A stretch of 64,000 nt of DNA from G963676095 sp963676095. Its GTDB lineage: Bacteria > Bacteroidota > Bacteroidia > Bacteroidales > Prolixibacteraceae. The notes under the pieces were generated by a model. It had not been told where the DNA came from. It was given only the letters and a program-made list of their open reading frames with translations, and ran no database searches. Both the position numbers and the translations under genes were made by a program. Below, one piece after another: positions 59,872 through 64,000 of this stretch. The first letter of the stretch is position 1, and each line of letters opens with the position of its first letter. The stretch lies in contig OY781040.1 in the NCBI GenBank assembly GCA_963676095.1, positions 3,658,001 through 3,722,000 on the forward strand, in the 5' to 3' direction.

Positions 59872-62331
59872 TTAATCGGTATCTCCTTTCTTTTCAGGAA
59901 TGACAAAAGCACTGCGCCGGGGAGCCGGCATTTCAGAATTCTCACCCTTTACCGCTTTCCATATCACTTCGTTTAAATCCAGGTCGGGGACCTCGTCTTC
60001 TTTTGAAAAATTGAATTTTGCAGACCTCCTGCTACTTTCGTTGTCAGCCAGGTTCCGCTGGTTCAGGTCAATATTTTCCTTTTGGCAGGTGTATGGCGTA
60101 TAATCGGGCTTTCCGGTGAAACATTTGTACAGGGGAGCCGCCGCTGCATCATACTGGCTCATGGGCGGAAGCCCCAGGATCAGCTCGATTGTCCGCAATA
60201 TGCCCGAAGTGGAATACATGGAATGAATAACTGCATTCCTCCTGACATACGGTCCGGCAACAAATGCAGGGGAACGGTGTGCATCGACATGGTCCGGACC
60301 ATTCTGTGCATCGTCTTCCAGGATAAAAACAACCGACTCTTTCCATACAGGGCTATGAGAAAGGTGCTCCAGGAAACGGCCGATAGCCAGGTCATTATCT
60401 GCCACCGCGGCCCGGGGCGAAATTTTTCCTTTTTTTTGCCCGCTGGTGTGGTCGTTGCTGATCCGTATGGTGCTGAAGCGGGGGACAGCATGGACAGAAA
60501 CCAGTGAATCAAAATCATGTTCCCAGGCATCTACCCGTACCTGGTCTTTTATGTCCAGATCGAACCCCGGAGAATGCGGGCACATATGCCCCTTTAATGC
60601 TTCTAGCGGTGATTTGCCATATTCGCCAAACTCTCCGTAACTCCGGTAGCTGATCCCTGCCCTTTTGCAGTAATCCCAGATAAAGCCATCACGGGGATAA
60701 GCTTCCTCTCTTTCTCCCTCGTAAAAATAAACGCCTCCCCTTCCTCCGTAATAGGTGGGCCAGGTTTTTTCCACTACATCCGTTGCATAGGCCGCTGTGC
60801 TCCAGTTATGTCCGTCGGCACTTACCTCGGCATCCACATAAAAGTTGTCCAGCAGGACAAAATCTTTGGCAATGGCGTGATGGTTCGGTGCAACTTCCCT
60901 GCCAAAGATGCACAGTGAATCTTCTCCGTTTCCTTCTTTCATATCCCCCAGTACCTGGTCGTAAGTCCGGTTTTCCTTGATGATATAAAATACGTATTTG
61001 ATGGGCGAGGCTTGTCCTTTTTGCCGGGGGATAGGGTTGTCATCCTCCCCGTCGGCCCGTTCTGCTTTTTTTTCATTAAAAGGAGTATTGAGATATACCT
61101 CTTTTGTATATTGTTTTAATGTTCCTGCATCGGGAACATCAATAAAGGACAGAGTACCCCTGAACAGTCCTGCGATATACTGGAGGTCTTTTTTTGTTGT
61201 GCTTCCTTTTTGGTAACCGCTGTTATCGTTTTTCCTGACCGGTTGCGGACCAAGCGGGTTGGCCATGGAGGTAAATCCTTTGCCATTGCTCACCAGTATT
61301 TTATTACCCCGCGTTTTAACACTGGTCGGATACCAGCCTACCGGGATAAATCCCTTGCTCTTGCTGTTCCCTGGCTCGGAAACATCGAATACTGCCAGGC
61401 AATTGTTATCGGCATTGGCGGCATACAATGTTTTTTCATCATCAGACAGAGCGATCCCGTTCGTCGTTGATCCAGTCAGGCAGGTAGGATAAAGTGCCAC
61501 GGAAAGTGTTTCGATCACTTTCCCTGATGCCGTGCGAATAACCGCAACCGTGTTGTCGTTTGCATTAGCAACGAACAGGAGGTCTCCTTTTCTGGTCAGG
61601 AGTAATTCATTGGGATGGTTTCCTGTCTTGATCTCGCCGGTCAAGGTTCCCGAAGCGGTATTGAACACGGCGACCTGGTCCTTTCCCCATAGCGAAACAT
61701 AAAGGGTCTGCTCATCAGGAGAAAGGACACAACTGTAAGCCATCGATGGGAGCGGGACCTTACTGAGAACTTTTTTATTTTTCAGGTTTATGACATAAAT
61801 GCAGTTATCCTCTTTCGTTACGGCATATAGCAGATGGGCCTTACGATCGGCTGTGATCCCGGTGGGACAGATTTTGTTTTTAGGCCAGGGAGAACCCAGC
61901 CGGATCGAATCGGGGGAACCTAATTTTTCATCCTTGAGCGGAAAGTCCAGGATCATATTGTCGTTTCCGCCGGCGACGTACAAATGTTTTTCATCGTGAC
62001 TGAAAACCAGCCCGTACCACGATTTTCCCAGTACCTTTTGGTCCAGCAATTCTTCTTTTTCAGGATCGATCAGCTGTACAGACTGGGTGCTTTGTCCGTT
62101 GTTGGTCACGGCCAGGTATTTCCCGGACCGGCTTAGCTGTATGTTCAGCGGAAGGTCGCCCAATGGCAGTGATCTTCCTGCCGGGCTTAATTTCCATCCG
62201 TTAGGCAGGAGTACCTGTTTTGTTTCCTGATCTTTACCGGGAACCTGCGCCCGGGAACCAGAAGCAATAAATAACCAGATTCCCGCTGTAACAAGTGCAC
62301 GGCAAGTGATATTCATAAATCGGCTCATCAT
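59872..62331 (-). CDS. YncE-like beta-propeller / phosphoesterase fusion protein
   Basis: A secreted two-domain protein, 819 residues. A signal peptide ends near residue 28 (GIWLFIASGSRA). Residues 50-400 are a YVTN/YncE-type seven-bladed propeller (GKYLAVTNNGQSTQSVQLID, LLYAVTKEDNCIYVIN, LLFVANANDNTVAVI, TLYAANADNNCLAVFD). Residues 430-740 are a phosphoesterase of the alkaline-phosphatase superfamily: YVFYIIKENRTYDQVLGD, then FVLLDNFYVDAEVSADGHNW and FILEDDAQNGPDHVDAHRSP. The substrate is unknown; phosphate or phospholipid esters are plausible. The barrel-like protein gene lies 9 bp upstream in the same operon. Confidence 0.9.
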   Translation of the reverse strand: MMSRFMNITCRALVTAGIWLFIASGSRAQVPGKDQETKQVLLPNGWKLSPAGRSLPLGDLPLNIQLSRSGKYLAVTNNGQSTQSVQLIDPEKEELLDQKVLGKSWYGLVFSHDEKHLYVAGGNDNMILDFPLKDEKLGSPDSIRLGSPWPKNKICPTGITADRKAHLLYAVTKEDNCIYVINLKNKKVLSKVPLPSMAYSCVLSPDEQTLYVSLWGKDQVAVFNTASGTLTGEIKTGNHPNELLLTRKGDLLFVANANDNTVAVIRTASGKVIETLSVALYPTCLTGSTTNGIALSDDEKTLYAANADNNCLAVFDVSEPGNSKSKGFIPVGWYPTSVKTRGNKILVSNGKGFTSMANPLGPQPVRKNDNSGYQKGSTTKKDLQYIAGLFRGTLSFIDVPDAGTLKQYTKEVYLNTPFNEKKAERADGEDDNPIPRQKGQASPIKYVFYIIKENRTYDQVLGDMKEGNGEDSLCIFGREVAPNHHAIAKDFVLLDNFYVDAEVSADGHNWSTAAYATDVVEKTWPTYYGGRGGVYFYEGEREEAYPRDGFIWDYCKRAGISYRSYGEFGEYGKSPLEALKGHMCPHSPGFDLDIKDQVRVDAWEHDFDSLVSVHAVPRFSTIRISNDHTSGQKKGKISPRAAVADNDLAIGRFLEHLSHSPVWKESVVFILEDDAQNGPDHVDAHRSPAFVAGPYVRRNAVIHSMYSTSGILRTIELILGLPPMSQYDAAAAPLYKCFTGKPDYTPYTCQKENIDLNQRNLADNESSRRSAKFNFSKEDEVPDLDLNEVIWKAVKGENSEMPAPRRSAFVIPEKKGDTD

Positions 62332-62339
62332 AAGAAAGA

Positions 62340-63176
62340 TTAAGATCCGGACAGGTTAAAGATGATCCGGGCCCTTATGGTAAGTCCTGTTTGGGAAGGA
62401 AGCTCCCGGATAGCATCCGGATTGGTCAGTTCGCTATGTGTGGCGTACATAACCGGTCCGCCCGCCGCAGAAAATGTGAACCTGGAATGATTGGGGATCA
62501 GGTTAATAGTAGGTCCCACCAGCAGTTTTGCTCCCCCTTCAGCTTCTTCTTCGTCCCAAAAGCCTTCAAGGTCTTCGCCAACAGCCTCGATCCCTCCGTA
62601 TAAACTACCTCCAAAATGATACTGAAGCCCCATGCTGGTTATGACATCGATGGCATCCCGGTCGCTCGCGAACGATTTTTCAAGTAATAAATTACCTCCG
62701 ACCTTCCACCGGAGAACATCGAAAGACATGGTAATCCGGCTTAACAGCGACTTTACATCGCTGTAGTCGCGGCTAACCCCTAACCCCGCCCCCAGGCGGA
62801 GCCCCTCAGGTTTCCTTTTCCCTATAAAATCGCGTATTACCTCAATCTGCTGGGCGCTTGCTGCATTGTCCCCATCAGGTATGCCCAATGCCGTATAGGC
62901 GTATAAGGTTAGTTTTGATCCCAGGTAACCTTTCAGTGAAAATTGTTGTCCCACGCCATCATACCCGAAAGGCCCCTCAACCCTTTCTCCGTAGCTTCCC
63001 AGGTAATTGACGCTCCAGGTCTGATCTTCTTCTGTAAGTGTTGTTACAGAAAACAGGAACGGTTCGGGCGTGTCCGCCGGTTCATAGAGTCCGTTCTTCT
63101 CTGTTATTTGTGCCACCGCCGTTATCCCGATCGTCAGGTACAGCAGCAGGAAAATGATTTTTTTATTCATAAACAT
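62340..63176 (-). CDS. Outer-membrane beta-barrel-like protein
   Basis: A 278-residue exported protein. A signal peptide ends near residue 22 (IIFLLLYLTIGITAVA). The mature part shows alternating hydrophobic/polar strands ending in a C-terminal aromatic (LTIRARIIFNLSGS), with strands such as GLRLGAGLGVSRDY, LRWKVGGNLLLEKSF and SMGLQYHFGGSLYGGIEAVGE. This is the look of a small outer-membrane barrel. It is followed by the YncE/phosphoesterase gene after 8 bp and probably works with it at the cell surface. Palindromes lie about 300 bp upstream. Confidence 0.75.
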   Translation of the reverse strand: MFMNKKIIFLLLYLTIGITAVAQITEKNGLYEPADTPEPFLFSVTTLTEEDQTWSVNYLGSYGERVEGPFGYDGVGQQFSLKGYLGSKLTLYAYTALGIPDGDNAASAQQIEVIRDFIGKRKPEGLRLGAGLGVSRDYSDVKSLLSRITMSFDVLRWKVGGNLLLEKSFASDRDAIDVITSMGLQYHFGGSLYGGIEAVGEDLEGFWDEEEAEGGAKLLVGPTINLIPNHSRFTFSAAGGPVMYATHSELTNPDAIRELPSQTGLTIRARIIFNLSGS

Positions 63177-63673
63177 TTTGTTTTTATTTCTCTATCTCGT
63201 CCTGATTTATTTACGAAACTGTTGGCCTTCACGGAAAAGATCTCTCCGTATATAAAGAAAGACGAAAAAATTAAAACTGTTGTAAATTTTATATTAAGGA
63301 AATCCGTTTTAGTTTTAAGAATACATGATATTGCATTCCAAATGAATTCTTCTGCAACTTCTTTTGCTTTCATTATCTGGTCAAACGATGTAATTAAACG
63401 GTCATGGGCATATTTGCATCAGATTTACAGGAGATCGTTGACCTGATTTCAGTATAAAGATAAAGTTTGATGCGCATCGGATAAAAAAGTTTTCCGTGTA
63501 AATGAAAAGTTTGATGCGCATCAAATTATAAACTGATGCGCATCAGACTTCAAGATTCCCCGGGAATCTTAATCAAAATACACGTAAATAAAAGATCAGT
63601 TCTTTAGCTCCCTTATCGTAAAGACACTGGAACTGATTCTGTCATCTTCCTGTTTCTACTCCTGAATAAACGG
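63177..63673. other. 497-bp intergenic stretch with palindrome array
   Basis: The region upstream of the barrel/phosphoesterase operon. It contains three GATGCGCATC palindromes (listed separately) and a hairpin AAGATTCCC-C-GGGAATCTT at 63552-63570 that may close the upstream nuclease gene. No gene is supported. Confidence 0.6.
63469..63546. promoter_or_regulatory. Three GATGCGCATC palindromes
   Basis: The core GATGCGCATC occurs at 63469-63478, 63513-63522 and 63535-63544. The second extends to the perfect 16-bp palindrome TTTGATGCGCATCAAA (63510-63525), and the third to CTGATGCGCATCAG (63533-63546). The spacings are 44 and 22 bp, close to four and two helical turns, so the sites face the same side. 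The sites point to a dimeric DNA-binding protein. Confidence 0.75.
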
Positions 63674-64000
63674 TTATTTAAATTCAGCTTTAATCATGAC
63701 CGGCTGATGATCGGATGGATATTTTTGTTCGTAACTGTCTGTCAACACTCCGTATTTAAGTACCTTGAACTGGTCGCTGACAAAGATGTAATCGATGCGT
63801 TCGTCCATTGGCGCATTAAAGTTGAAGTTGTTGAATGTGCCTACCGGTCCGTAGGGGGCCATTTCGCTTACTTCGCGGGAATCGTGCAGCAATGAAGACA
63901 GTATCTTTATTTGTTCCGTCTCCGGTGTCGAGTTGAAATCTCCCACACAGATAGCAGGAAAGGATCCGGCTATTTCCTTAATTTTCGAAACCATCAGTTT
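63674..64000 (-). CDS. Endonuclease/exonuclease/phosphatase family protein, partial
   Basis: The C-terminal part of a protein cut by the window edge; the open frame continues past base 64000. It shows EEP-family motifs: AICVGDFNSTPET (Asp and Asn of the active site), RIDYIFVSDQFKV and the final YPSDHQPVMI with Asp-His. Members hydrolyse phosphodiesters in nucleic acids or lipids. Substrate cannot be told from this part. Confidence 0.88.
   Translation of the reverse strand, partial: KLMVSKIKEIAGSFPAICVGDFNSTPETEQIKILSSLLHDSREVSEMAPYGPVGTFNNFNFNAPMDERIDYIFVSDQFKVLKYGVLTDSYEQKYPSDHQPVMIKAEFK

Overview
The window is chromosomal DNA from a member of the Bacteroidota, most likely the order Bacteroidales or a close relative. 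Four lines of evidence point there: Bacteroidota-typical families (DUF4494, DUF4290, a 187-residue L17 with an acidic tail, an EF-G2-type second EF-G); a bifunctional hisB beside a hisIE fusion; one continuous rpsL-to-rplQ ribosomal superoperon; and several TAnnTTTG promoter elements of the Bacteroidota sigma factor. Nothing in the sequence fixes genus or species. No insertion sequence, prophage, rRNA or CRISPR array is visible.

Layout. 0-3 kb: proton-translocating transhydrogenase (pntB, pntAB, pntAA, minus strand). 3-4.2 kb: non-coding, with a 22-bp tandem repeat array. 4.2-10 kb: a DUF4494 gene, typA, then a PAP2/Aur1-like, GNAT and lipid-kinase trio that looks like lipid (possibly sphingolipid) metabolism. 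10-13 kb: a secreted M61 peptidase and a secreted esterase. 13-23.6 kb: the histidine locus on the minus strand (hisG-D-C-B, purU, a TlpA thioredoxin, then hisH-A, a satD/DUF3307 pair, hisF-hisIE), with a tRNA-Glu-like gene on the opposite strand. 23.7-35 kb: a GH88/GH105 hydrolase, dnaJ/grpE, a second TlpA protein, murA, a DUF4290 gene, a UvrD/PcrA helicase and an EF-G paralogue. 35.5-39.2 kb: a C39-peptidase ABC exporter and its HlyD adaptor. 39.4-56.7 kb: 31 genes from rpsL to rplQ. 56.8-64 kb: a receiver-only regulator, ettA, a small secreted protein, a YncE-like/phosphoesterase fusion, a barrel-like protein and a partial EEP-family nuclease.

Most notable points. (1) The his operon starts with a complete-looking classical attenuator: a promoter, a 20-codon leader peptide with three His codons, two identical GGTAGGCC segments, and a terminator just before hisG. 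(2) A satD gene inside the his locus has a class III nucleotide-cyclase-like N-terminal half and a helix-turn-helix C-terminus. It overlaps a membrane DUF3307 gene and is preceded by palindromes repeated exactly every 29 bp, a candidate self-regulated nucleotide-signalling module. (3) MurA carries Asp where most enzymes have the fosfomycin-reactive Cys. (4) The EF-G paralogue lacks the catalytic His. (5) Palindromic operator-like sites lie within the GH105 promoter (LacI-like) and in a helically phased array near 63.5 kb.

All functions come from reading motifs and gene context by eye; no database search was run.
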